A DNA stretch of 21,621 nt from an uncultured beta proteobacterium (GTDB lineage Bacteria; Pseudomonadota; Gammaproteobacteria; Burkholderiales; Burkholderiaceae_C). The notes under the pieces were generated by a model. The model saw nothing but the letters and a program-made list of their open reading frames with translations, was not told the origin of the DNA and did no database searches. Below, one piece after another: positions 1 to 6,423 of this stretch. The stretch covers positions 1 through 21,621 of the forward strand of contig CAISLL010000315.1 of NCBI GenBank assembly GCA_903886165.1, read 5' to 3'. The translations under genes and the position numbers were made by a program. The stretch's first letter is position 1; the number at the start of each line of letters is the position of its first letter.

Positions 1-129
1 AGCGCACATCAGGCTGCACCACAGCGGCACCTCGTTGACCAAAGGCAGCGCGACCCAGGCAATGACAAGCAGCACGAACAACGTGTCACGGGTGTCACGC
101 GGCAAGTGGGTCAGGGTTGGCAGCTTCAT
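1..129 (-). CDS. DUF3488/transglutaminase-like (TgpA-type) membrane protein, N-terminus only
   Basis: Only the first 43 codons are in the window; the reading frame stays open to base 1. The start is the ATG at 129, ten bases after the DUF58 stop. The peptide begins MKLPTLTHLPRDTRDT and then becomes strongly hydrophobic (about residues 17-43), as expected for the first membrane helix of DUF3488/TgpA-type transglutaminase proteins. The order MoxR ATPase, DUF58, TgpA-like is a conserved bacterial arrangement, and the tight spacing supports co-transcription. Family membership therefore rests mainly on gene order plus this short hydrophobic N-terminus; no catalytic Cys-His-Asp region is visible. 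The product is inferred to be an inner-membrane protein with a periplasmic or cytosolic transglutaminase fold. Confidence 0.7.
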   Translation of the reverse strand, partial: MKLPTLTHLPRDTRDTLFVLLVIAWVALPLVNEVPLWCSLMCA

Positions 130-139
130 GGGGCGTGCC

Positions 140-1108
140 TCATGCCATTGCCAGCGCCTGCAGGCAGCGCTGCTGGTGCGCAAGCCCGTTGGCCGGGGCG
201 ATTTCCTGGGTGCCTATGCGCAGGCCATATCGAAGGCCGGTTTTTTCTGCCATCAGCACCCAGGCGCACAGGCGGCTCAGTTGTGCTTCAAGCTGGTTCA
301 GCTGGGTGAGCTGCGGCTCCAGCCAGAGCATGTGCGGTTGCCGCGCGAGGTGCTCGCGGCTAACCAGCTCACCCGTTTTGGCGGCTTTTTTCCATACGAT
401 GGTTTTCAGGGTGTCGCCGCGGCGGTAGGCGCGCAGGCCATCTGGCTCGCCCGGCTGTGGCACACCGCCGGTGTGGCAGTTGTCGTCATGCGCACTGCTG
501 GCGGGCAGGGCTGGCGGCTGCGTCTCGGGCGCCGGGTACACCATGACCTGGGCGGCCGGTCGCCACACGGCCCAGACGCGAAACGTACCCAAGGGAAACA
601 GCGTGTGCACGGTCAGTGTGGGCAGGCGATGCAGGCCACGCCTGGGCGGCGTGAACGCCAGTTGCACGGTGGCGCTGGCCTGCGCCGGCACATCGGTTTC
701 GACCCAATGCGCGACATCCTGCACAGCCAGCGCCAGGCCGTAACGGGTGCTTTTGCGGCTATTTTGCAGATTTGCGGAAAACCGGGCTGTAGCCCTTGCA
801 TAACAAGCGTCAGGCGCTACTAAATGCATAGTTAGTCCACGCAGGTTGGCGTGCGCCACATGCATTGCCACCAGCGCACAACCGGCCAGCAAAAACGTCA
901 GCAGGTAGCCCAGATTGAGCTGGTAGTTGATGGATGCCACCAACAGCACCAGCAGCGTCACGCCCATCATCAGGCCAGCACGGGTCGGCAGGATGTAGAC
1001 GTTGTGTTGGTTCAGGGTGATGCGGTCAGCCAGCGGCAGGCGGTTTTGCAGCCAACTGGAAAAGCGGGTTGTCAGAAATCGCAAGGGGTGCAGCACGAAC
1101 GACTTCAT
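140..1108 (-). CDS. DUF58 domain-containing membrane-anchored protein
   Basis: This is a 322-residue protein if started at the ATG at 1108 (MKSFVLHPLRF); the frame is open for 20 more codons upstream but without a better start. Two hydrophobic segments lie at about residues 44-62 and 66-84. The DUF58 signature sits near residues 226-250: YRRGD, then TIVWKKAAKTGELVSRE. DUF58 proteins have a von Willebrand A-like fold and accompany MoxR AAA+ ATPases, often with a transglutaminase-like membrane protein, as here. The biochemical role is not established; envelope-related or chaperone-like functions have been proposed for such clusters. It lies 140 bp downstream of the MoxR gene and 10 bp before the TgpA-like gene. 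A sequence resembling an intergenic repeat (785-836) lies inside the coding region, apparently without lengthening the protein. Confidence 0.88.
   Translation of the reverse strand: MKSFVLHPLRFLTTRFSSWLQNRLPLADRITLNQHNVYILPTRAGLMMGVTLLVLLVASINYQLNLGYLLTFLLAGCALVAMHVAHANLRGLTMHLVAPDACYARATARFSANLQNSRKSTRYGLALAVQDVAHWVETDVPAQASATVQLAFTPPRRGLHRLPTLTVHTLFPLGTFRVWAVWRPAAQVMVYPAPETQPPALPASSAHDDNCHTGGVPQPGEPDGLRAYRRGDTLKTIVWKKAAKTGELVSREHLARQPHMLWLEPQLTQLNQLEAQLSRLCAWVLMAEKTGLRYGLRIGTQEIAPANGLAHQQRCLQALAMA
785..836. repeat. Degenerate repeat-like sequence inside the DUF58 gene
   Basis: The 11-mer GGCTGTAGCCC occurs here at 785-795 and again at 8421-8431. In both places an ungapped alignment continues to a GCTAC..AA....ATAG.TA pattern about 40 bases later. 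The layout resembles the short GGCTGTAGCCC/TAGCTGCTAGCGCTT-type repeats I associate with Comamonadaceae genomes. Here it would encode part of the DUF58 protein in frame. It could be chance similarity. Confidence 0.35.
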
Positions 1109-1185
1109 AGAAATTTTTGCCCTACAGGCGTCATGGTAGGCACGTCCAAACTGAAAGCATGCGGCCAAATACGGCTGTTAAAACT

Positions 1186-1211
1186 CCCCCGCGCCCGGCG
1201 GGGCGAGGGGG
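1186..1211. repeat. GC-rich hairpin between moxR-family and DUF58 genes
   Basis: The arms are CCCCC-G-CGCCC (1186-1196) and GGGCG-A-GGGGG (1201-1211), with a four-base loop and one mismatch. Read on the minus strand it is followed by GAGTTTTAAC, so it could act as a weak terminator or attenuator between the MoxR and DUF58 genes. It could equally be a dispersed GC-rich intergenic repeat. Confidence 0.5.
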
Positions 1212-1227
1212 TTGGGGGGAGTGGGGG
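1200..1227 (+). other. G-quadruplex-forming motif
   Basis: Four runs of guanine (1200-1203, 1207-1211, 1214-1219, 1223-1227) are separated by loops of 3, 2 and 3 bases. This satisfies the usual G4 rule with tracts of at least four. The G-rich strand is the template strand for the minus-strand operon, so the mRNA would carry C runs. It overlaps the right arm of the GC-rich hairpin. Confidence 0.55.
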
Positions 1228-1248
1228 AAAGCTCACGAACAAATGATT

Positions 1249-2169
1249 TCACGGCAAAGGGACAGCGTCCAACATGGCCCCGACCTGGGCCACGGCACCG
1301 CGCCCGGCATCGCCAGCCGGAACCAAGCGATGCGCAATGGTTTGCGGCAGGATGCCGCGTACATCGTCCGGTGCCACAAAATTGCGGCCGCTCAACAGGG
1401 CGCGCGCTTTGGCGGCACGCAGCACCGCCATGCCTGCGCGCGGGCTCAAGCCCTGCACAAACCACTGGCCTGAGCGGGTGGCTGCCATCAGGTCCTGCAC
1501 GTAGTCCAGCAGGGCCTCGGAGGCATGCACGGCCAGCACCTGCCGCTGCAGGGTTTGCAGCTCATCGGCGGTAAGCAGGCTGGACAGGCGCTCGACCAAC
1601 TCGCGCCGGTCACTGCCCGCAAGCAGCTGGCGCTCGGCGGCGCGGTCTGGGTAACCGAGCGAGATCCGCATCAGAAATCGGTCCAGTTGCGACTCGGGCA
1701 GCAGGTAGGTGCCCAGCTGGTCGTGCGGGTTTTGCGTGGCGATGACAAAAAAGGGTACGGGCAGGGCGCGGGTTTCACCTTCAATGGTGACCTGTTTTTC
1801 TTCCATCGCTTCGAGCAGCGCGCTTTGGGTCTTGGGGCTGGCGCGGTTGATCTCGTCGGCCAGCAACACCTGCGCAAACAACGGGCCGGGGTGGAAAATG
1901 AATTTTTCCTGGCCACGCTCGTACACCGACACGCCCGAGAGGTCACTGGGCATCAAGTCTGCGGTGAACTGCACGCGTGAAAAATGCAGGCCAAAGGTGC
2001 GTGCCAAGGCGTGCGCCAGGGTGGTTTTGCCAACGCCCGGAACGTCTTCAATCAACAGGTGGCCACCGGCCAGCAGGCAGGCAACACAATCCTGGATCTG
2101 GTCAGATTTACCCACGATCACGGTGTTAAGCTGGTCAACAAGTGTTGTAAGCTTTGTTTGTATGTTCAT
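1249..2169 (-). CDS. MoxR-family AAA+ ATPase
   Basis: The gene encodes a 306-residue AAA+ ATPase. The Walker A motif GVGKTT is at residues 45-50, Walker B LLADEIN at about 102-108, and the MoxR-typical stretch ATQNP follows, then LPESQLDRF. The length matches the MoxR core plus C-terminal lid (AAA_lid_2), ending with the DVRGILPQTIAHR region. MoxR ATPases are thought to act as chaperones or maturation factors with von Willebrand A/DUF58-type partners, and the next two genes downstream are such partners. The ATG at 2169 is preceded by an AAGG-type ribosome site. Its start codon lies only 42 bp from the divergent amidohydrolase gene, so the two 5' regions are largely shared. The specific substrate is unknown. 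Confidence 0.93.
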   Translation of the reverse strand: MNIQTKLTTLVDQLNTVIVGKSDQIQDCVACLLAGGHLLIEDVPGVGKTTLAHALARTFGLHFSRVQFTADLMPSDLSGVSVYERGQEKFIFHPGPLFAQVLLADEINRASPKTQSALLEAMEEKQVTIEGETRALPVPFFVIATQNPHDQLGTYLLPESQLDRFLMRISLGYPDRAAERQLLAGSDRRELVERLSSLLTADELQTLQRQVLAVHASEALLDYVQDLMAATRSGQWFVQGLSPRAGMAVLRAAKARALLSGRNFVAPDDVRGILPQTIAHRLVPAGDAGRGAVAQVGAMLDAVPLP

Positions 2170-2193
2170 GGGCTAACCTTACCAAAAATTACC

Positions 2194-2204
2194 AAGAGGA
2201 GAAG
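2194..2204 (+). promoter_or_regulatory. Ribosome-binding site fixing the amidohydrolase start
   Basis: AAGAGGAGAAG lies about 8-10 bases before the ATG at 2212. It selects that start over the upstream in-frame extension, which would overlap the divergent MoxR gene and has no family similarity. Confidence 0.75.
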
Positions 2205-2211
2205 ATTACGT

Positions 2212-3165
2212 ATGACGATGACCGGATACTTTACTCACCCGAGCTGCCGCAAACACGACATGAGTCCGGGTCACCCCGAGTGCCCCGAGCGTCTCGACGC
2301 CATTGACGACCGCCTGATGGCCTCGGGCCTGGACATCGCACTGGATCACCGCACGGCCACGGCCGCTGCGGTCTCAGACATCGAGCTGGCCCATGACCGC
2401 ATGTACGTGGCCTCAATCCGTGGCTTGAATGCCGAGCTGAAGGAAGAAATCCTGGCCGGCGGGCCGGACCACCTGCAGGTGGACCCTGACACCAGCATCA
2501 ACGTGTATACGTGGGAGGCGGCCCTGCATTCGGCAGGGGCTGCCATTGACGCCACCGACGCGGTGATGGCCGGCGAAATGCCCAATGCCTTTTGTGCGAT
2601 TCGTCCGCCGGGTCACCACGCCTGCCGCAGCAAGGCAGGCGGTTTCTGCTTTTTCAACAATGTGGCCATTGCCGCCAAGTACGCGCTGGAGCGGCATAAC
2701 CTCAAGCGCGTGGCAATCATCGACTTTGACGTGCACCACGGCAATGGCACAGAAGACATTGTGGCTGGCGACGAGCGCATCTTGATGGCAAGTTTTTACC
2801 AGCACCCTTTCTACCCAATGGACTGGGTGCACTCCAGCGCCAGCAACCTGGTGAACCTGCCGGTGCCGGCCTACACCAAGGGCTTGGACATTCGCGAGAT
2901 GATCGAGGCATCGTGGATTCCGCGCCTGGAAGAATTCAAGCCCGAGATGATCTTCATCAGCGCCGGTTTTGATGCACACCGTGAAGACGACATGGGGCAG
3001 CTGGGCCTGGTTGAGCAGGATTACGCCTGGATGACAAGCCGCATCATGGATGTGGCGCGGCGGCACGCCAAGGGCCGTATCGTGAGTTGTCTGGAAGGTG
3101 GTTACGTGATGAGTGCGCTGGGCCGCAGCGTGGAGGCGCATATCCGGGTGCTGGCGGATGTCTGA
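2212..3165 (+). CDS. Histone deacetylase family / acetylpolyamine-amidohydrolase-like zinc hydrolase
   Basis: This is a 317-residue member of the arginase/deacetylase fold. The start MTMTGYFTHPSC is chosen for its strong ribosome site. Visible class II HDAC motifs are RPPGHH (131-136; the His pair is the general base dyad), DFDVHHGNGT (from 171; D173 and H175 are expected zinc ligands), SAGFDAH (D254, third zinc ligand) and EGGY (Y298, transition-state tyrosine). All catalytic residues are present, so the enzyme should be active. Bacterial members deacetylate acetylpolyamines, acetoin-related or other small N-acyl compounds, or proteins; the sequence does not identify the substrate. No signal peptide is seen, so it is likely cytosolic. 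Its stop overlaps the start of the MscS gene, implying translational coupling. Confidence 0.92.
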   Translation: MTMTGYFTHPSCRKHDMSPGHPECPERLDAIDDRLMASGLDIALDHRTATAAAVSDIELAHDRMYVASIRGLNAELKEEILAGGPDHLQVDPDTSINVYTWEAALHSAGAAIDATDAVMAGEMPNAFCAIRPPGHHACRSKAGGFCFFNNVAIAAKYALERHNLKRVAIIDFDVHHGNGTEDIVAGDERILMASFYQHPFYPMDWVHSSASNLVNLPVPAYTKGLDIREMIEASWIPRLEEFKPEMIFISAGFDAHREDDMGQLGLVEQDYAWMTSRIMDVARRHAKGRIVSCLEGGYVMSALGRSVEAHIRVLADV

Positions 3166-4429
3166 ACCGGGTATTGCTGACTTGCAAAGCTGGCTGGCGG
3201 CACTAAGCCAGACCAGCGTCTTGATTGAGCTGGCCGCACTTGGCCTGTGTGTGTTGCTGGCCTGGCAATTGGCCCGGCTGGTGTCGAAAGCGTTTGTTGA
3301 GCGTGAGTTCAACTCCATCATGTTCGGGCGTCGCATTGTGGACGGTGTGTTGTTTCCCGCGCTGCTGCTGTGCCTGGCTTATGGGGCGCGCAAATTGCTG
3401 GCGTACAACATGTCGCTGGCTCTGTTCAAGTTGGCGATTCCAGTGCTGTTGTCCCTTTTGGCGATCCGCATGGGCGTCAAAGTGCTGCAGGCGGCATTCA
3501 GCGACACGCCGGCCGTGCGTTTGCTCGAACGCAGCATCTCCTGGGTCGCCTGGCTTGCCATGGTGCTGTGGGTCAGTGGCCTGCTACCGCTGGTGCTCGA
3601 GGAGCTTGACCAGATCAGCTGGACCGTCGGCAAGTCGACATTGTCGGTGCGCAACATCGTTGAGGGTACCTTGACCGCCGGAGTGGTGCTGATCATCACC
3701 TTGTGGATTTCTTCGGCGATTGAAGCCAAGCTGCTGCGCAACACCACGGGCGGGGAGTTGAGTCTGCGCAAGGCCTTCAGCAATGCAGCCCGTGCCCTGT
3801 TGATGCTGATCGGCTTGTTGTTGGCTCTGTCGGCAGTGGGTATCGACCTGACGGCGCTGTCTGTCCTGGGTGGCGCAATTGGCGTGGGAATTGGGCTGGG
3901 ACTGCAAAAACTGGCGGCCAACTATGTGTCGGGTTTTGTCATTCTGACTGAGCGCAGCATGCGCATTGGCGACAGCGTGACGGTTGACAACTTCAGTGGT
4001 GTCATCACCGAGATCAACGCACGCTACACCGTGATTCGCTCGCTTGGTGGTCGCGAATCCATCGTGCCCAATGAAATGCTGATCACCAACCGGGTTGAGA
4101 ACCTGTCTCTTGCTGACCCCCAGGTGTGGCAGTCCACCAATGTGTCGGTGGGTTATGGCAGCGACGTTGACCTGGTGTCGCGTTTGTTGTTGCACGCGGC
4201 AATCGGGCAAGCGCGTGTGCTGACTGATCCAGCTCCGTCGGTGGTTTTGTTGAGTTTTGGCGCCGATGGTCTTGAATTCAGGCTCGGTTACTGGATAGGT
4301 GACCCGCAAAACGGCAGTGACAACCTGCGCTCACTCATCAATCTGGAGATTTTGCGCTTGCTGCGTGAACACCAGATCGAGATTCCATTCCCGCAGCGTG
4401 TGATTCACCAGCGGGTGACCGCCTCTTGA
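3158..4429 (+). CDS. MscS-family mechanosensitive ion channel
   Basis: This 423-residue membrane protein starts at the ATG at 3158 (MSEPGIADLQSW), which overlaps the upstream stop in ATGTCTGA. About five or six hydrophobic segments precede the pore helix, which is rich in Gly and Ala: GGAIGVGIGLGLQKLAANYVS. The beta domain follows (GDSVTV, then NEMLITNRVENLS), and a C-terminal alpha/beta domain ends near IPFPQRVIHQR. These are the hallmarks of the MscS superfamily; it is longer than E. coli MscS (286 residues) because of extra N-terminal helices. It would release solutes on hypo-osmotic shock from the inner membrane. Coupling to a deacetylase-family gene is notable but unexplained. Confidence 0.93.
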   Translation: MSEPGIADLQSWLAALSQTSVLIELAALGLCVLLAWQLARLVSKAFVEREFNSIMFGRRIVDGVLFPALLLCLAYGARKLLAYNMSLALFKLAIPVLLSLLAIRMGVKVLQAAFSDTPAVRLLERSISWVAWLAMVLWVSGLLPLVLEELDQISWTVGKSTLSVRNIVEGTLTAGVVLIITLWISSAIEAKLLRNTTGGELSLRKAFSNAARALLMLIGLLLALSAVGIDLTALSVLGGAIGVGIGLGLQKLAANYVSGFVILTERSMRIGDSVTVDNFSGVITEINARYTVIRSLGGRESIVPNEMLITNRVENLSLADPQVWQSTNVSVGYGSDVDLVSRLLLHAAIGQARVLTDPAPSVVLLSFGADGLEFRLGYWIGDPQNGSDNLRSLINLEILRLLREHQIEIPFPQRVIHQRVTAS

Positions 4430-4444
4430 CGTGTCATTCATGTC

Positions 4445-4475
4445 TATAATAAAAAGCACGGTCGTTCTTTTTATT
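4445..4475. promoter_or_regulatory. etfB: Candidate operator overlapping a TATAAT box upstream of etfBA
   Basis: A 28-bp palindrome spans 4448-4475. The left arm is AATAAAAAGCACG, the right arm CGTTCTTTTTATT, with centre GT and 12 of 13 positions matched. The consensus hexamer TATAAT (4445-4450) runs into its left arm, so a bound repressor would cover the -10 and start site. No good -35 lies 16-18 bp upstream (TTGACG at 4426 is only 13 bp away). The shape fits a TetR-family operator; the identity of the regulator is inferred. Confidence 0.6.
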
Positions 4476-4482
4476 GTTTTTT

Positions 4483-4497
4483 AAACGAATGTCGTTT
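4483..4497. promoter_or_regulatory. Second small palindrome in the etfBA leader
   Basis: The arms AAACGA and TCGTTT are separated by ATG. The site shares the GTCGTT core with the larger palindrome just upstream and could be a second site for the same regulator. It is short enough to be chance. Confidence 0.35.
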
Positions 4498-4539
4498 TGA
4501 TGACCATGCAGGCCGCAGCCGCCGCATAAAATGTTCAAG

Positions 4540-4555
4540 TTGACGTGCACGTCAA
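4540..4555. promoter_or_regulatory. Perfect 16-bp palindrome TTGACGTGCACGTCAA, LiuR-like candidate site
   Basis: The site is exactly self-complementary over 16 bp and is followed at 4561 by another TTGACG half site. MerR-family LiuR regulators of branched-chain amino-acid catabolism in proteobacteria bind TTxACGT..ACGTxAA-type sequences, and etf genes are plausible targets because acyl-CoA dehydrogenases pass electrons to ETF. The assignment to LiuR is from memory and unverified; the palindrome itself is certain. Confidence 0.6.
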
Positions 4556-4620
4556 TCAATTTGACGGTGGTGCGGCGTACGAGTTGTCTATTTTTTTAAC
4601 TATTCTGGAGAGAAACAGCT

Positions 4621-5370
4621 ATGAAAGTCCTGGTCGCAGTCAAACGCGTGGTGGACTACAACGTGAAGATCCGCGTCAAGTCGGACAACACGGGTGTAGA
4701 CATCGCCAACGTCAAAATGAGCATGAACCCGTTTGACGAAATCGCCATTGAAGAAGCCGTGCGCCTGAAAGAAAAAGGTGTCGCCACTGAAGTCATCGCG
4801 GTCTCCTGTGGCGTCACCCAGTGCCAGGAAACCCTGCGCACTGCGATGGCCATCGGTGCTGACCGTGCGGTTCTTGTCGAAACCTCTGAAGAGTTGCAAC
4901 CCCTTGCTGTGGCCAAACTCCTCAAGGCCCTGATTGACAAGGAGCAACCCGGCTTCATTATCCTGGGCAAACAGGCGATCGACGACGACTGCAATCAGAC
5001 CGGCCAGATGCTTGCCGCACTGGCCGACCTGCCCCAGGTCACCTTTGCCAGCAAAGTAGAAATTGCCGGCGGCAAAGCCACCATTTCGCGCGAAGTCGAC
5101 GGCGGCTCTGAATCATTGAGCGTCACCCTGCCAGCCGTCATCACCGCTGACCTGCGCCTGAACGAGCCACGTTACGTGACCCTGCCCAACATCATGAAGG
5201 CGAAGAAAAAGCCCTTGGACATCGTCAAGCCCGAGGACCTCGGCGTCGATGTGTCGCCACGCATCAAGACCCTCAAAGTCAATGAGCCACCCAAACGCAG
5301 CGCCGGCGTCAAAGTGCCCGATGTCGCCACGCTGGTGGCCAAACTGCGCAATGAAGCCAAAGTCATCTGA
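4621..5370 (+). CDS. etfB: Electron transfer flavoprotein subunit beta
   Basis: This 249-residue protein starts MKVLVAVKRVVDYN after a GGAG site at 4607. The ETF-beta signature DLRLNEPRYVTLPNIMKAKK lies near residues 177-196, and the AMP-binding half (ASKVEIAG, then DDDCNQTGQ) is intact. ETF is the FAD- and AMP-containing heterodimer that accepts electrons from acyl-CoA and related dehydrogenases and passes them to ETF-ubiquinone oxidoreductase. This is a short-form (group I type) EtfB. It is followed after 28 bp by etfA, and an acyl-CoA dehydrogenase lies just beyond, matching its role in beta-oxidation or branched-chain acyl-CoA oxidation. A leader with three palindromes suggests more than one regulator. 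Confidence 0.97.
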   Translation: MKVLVAVKRVVDYNVKIRVKSDNTGVDIANVKMSMNPFDEIAIEEAVRLKEKGVATEVIAVSCGVTQCQETLRTAMAIGADRAVLVETSEELQPLAVAKLLKALIDKEQPGFIILGKQAIDDDCNQTGQMLAALADLPQVTFASKVEIAGGKATISREVDGGSESLSVTLPAVITADLRLNEPRYVTLPNIMKAKKKPLDIVKPEDLGVDVSPRIKTLKVNEPPKRSAGVKVPDVATLVAKLRNEAKVI

Positions 5371-5398
5371 AACCTCCAACAATCAGAAGAAACACACC

Positions 5399-6334
5399 AT
5401 GACCTCATTAGTAATCGCCGAACACGACAACGCATCCCTCAAACCCTCCACCCTGAACACGGTGACAGCCGCTGCCCAATGTGGGGGTGATGTCCATGTG
5501 CTCATTGCCGGCCACAACGCCACCTGTGCTGTGGCTGCCGCAGCCAGCATCACCGGTGTCGCCAAAGTCATACACATCGACGCCGACACCCTGGCCCACG
5601 GTCTGGCAGAAAACATGACCGCCCAGATCGTCGCCCTGGCCTCAGGCTACAGCCACCTGCTGTTTCCTGCCACCGCGGCAGGCAAAAATGTCGCCCCGCG
5701 AGTGGCTGCCAAACTAGATGTTGGCCAACTCTCGGACGTCACCAAAGTGCTGAGTGCCGACACCTTTGAGCGCCCCATCTACGCCGGCAATGCCATTGCC
5801 ACGGTGCAAAGTACAGATGCCATCAAGGTGCTCACTGTGCGTACCACAGCCTTTGACCCTGCAGACCAATCAGCACATGCGTCAACTACTATTGATATGG
5901 TAGCTGCTGTGGCAGTGCCCGGCACCACCACCTACCTCGGCGCAGAAATCGCCAAAAACGATCGCCCCGAACTCACCGCAGCCAAGATCATCGTCAGCGG
6001 TGGCCGCGCCCTGGGTTCGCAGGAGAAGTTCAATGAGGTCATGACCCCGCTGGCCGACAAGCTCGGTGCCGCTGTGGGTGCCAGCCGCGCCGCAGTGGAC
6101 GCCGGTTATGCCGCCAACGACCTGCAAGTGGGACAGACCGGCAAGATCGTGGCGCCCCAGCTCTACGTTGCGGTAGGTATCAGTGGTGCCATCCAGCACC
6201 TGGCTGGCATGAAAGACAGCAAGGTGATTGTGGCGATCAACAAGGATGCCGAGGCACCGATCTTCAGCGTGGCGGATTACGGGCTGGAGGCGGATCTGTT
6301 TGTGGCCGTGCCTGAACTGGTGGCAGCGCTTTAA
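5399..6334 (+). CDS. etfA: Electron transfer flavoprotein subunit alpha
   Basis: This 311-residue protein starts at the ATG at 5399 (MTSLVIAEHDN). The frame is open upstream but there overlaps etfB. The C-terminal FAD-binding half is well preserved: IIVSGGRALGS, VGQTGKIVAPQLYVAVGISG, AIQHLAGMKDS, then AINKDAEAPIF and YGLEADLF. EtfA holds the redox FAD of the EtfAB heterodimer. The 28-bp gap after etfB and the weak AGAAGA site point to one transcript with etfB. A terminator follows the stop. A stretch near 5883-5908 resembles part of the family repeat noted elsewhere in this window but lies in a variable linker and does not break the frame. Confidence 0.97.
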   Translation: MTSLVIAEHDNASLKPSTLNTVTAAAQCGGDVHVLIAGHNATCAVAAAASITGVAKVIHIDADTLAHGLAENMTAQIVALASGYSHLLFPATAAGKNVAPRVAAKLDVGQLSDVTKVLSADTFERPIYAGNAIATVQSTDAIKVLTVRTTAFDPADQSAHASTTIDMVAAVAVPGTTTYLGAEIAKNDRPELTAAKIIVSGGRALGSQEKFNEVMTPLADKLGAAVGASRAAVDAGYAANDLQVGQTGKIVAPQLYVAVGISGAIQHLAGMKDSKVIVAINKDAEAPIFSVADYGLEADLFVAVPELVAAL

Positions 6335-6347
6335 GCCTTTGCACACC

Positions 6348-6376
6348 GGGGCATCCGCAGTGGTGCCCTTTTTTTT
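6348..6376 (+). terminator. Rho-independent terminator after etfA
   Basis: GGGCA (6349-6353) pairs with TGCCC (6364-6368) around a ten-base loop and is followed directly by eight T residues. The stem is short, so termination may be partial and allow some read-through to the acyl-CoA dehydrogenase. Confidence 0.65.
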
Positions 6377-6423
6377 CGCCTGATGCCCGGCAGCAGGCCT
6401 GTTTTATCTTCTGGAGACTCGCG

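Noticed and set aside
35..823. Long plus-strand open frame (262 codons) opposite the DUF58 gene
   Set aside because: It is antisense to a clear DUF58 reading frame, has low-complexity high-GC composition and no recognisable domain.
2413..3336. Minus-strand open frame of 307 codons opposite the amidohydrolase gene
   Set aside because: The plus strand carries all catalytic motifs of the HDAC family; the antisense frame is His/Val/Ala-rich shadow with no domain or ribosome site.
4426..4450. TTGACG and TATAAT as a standard promoter pair upstream of etfB
   Set aside because: The spacing is only 13 bp, too short for a sigma-70 promoter; TATAAT was kept only as part of the operator candidate.
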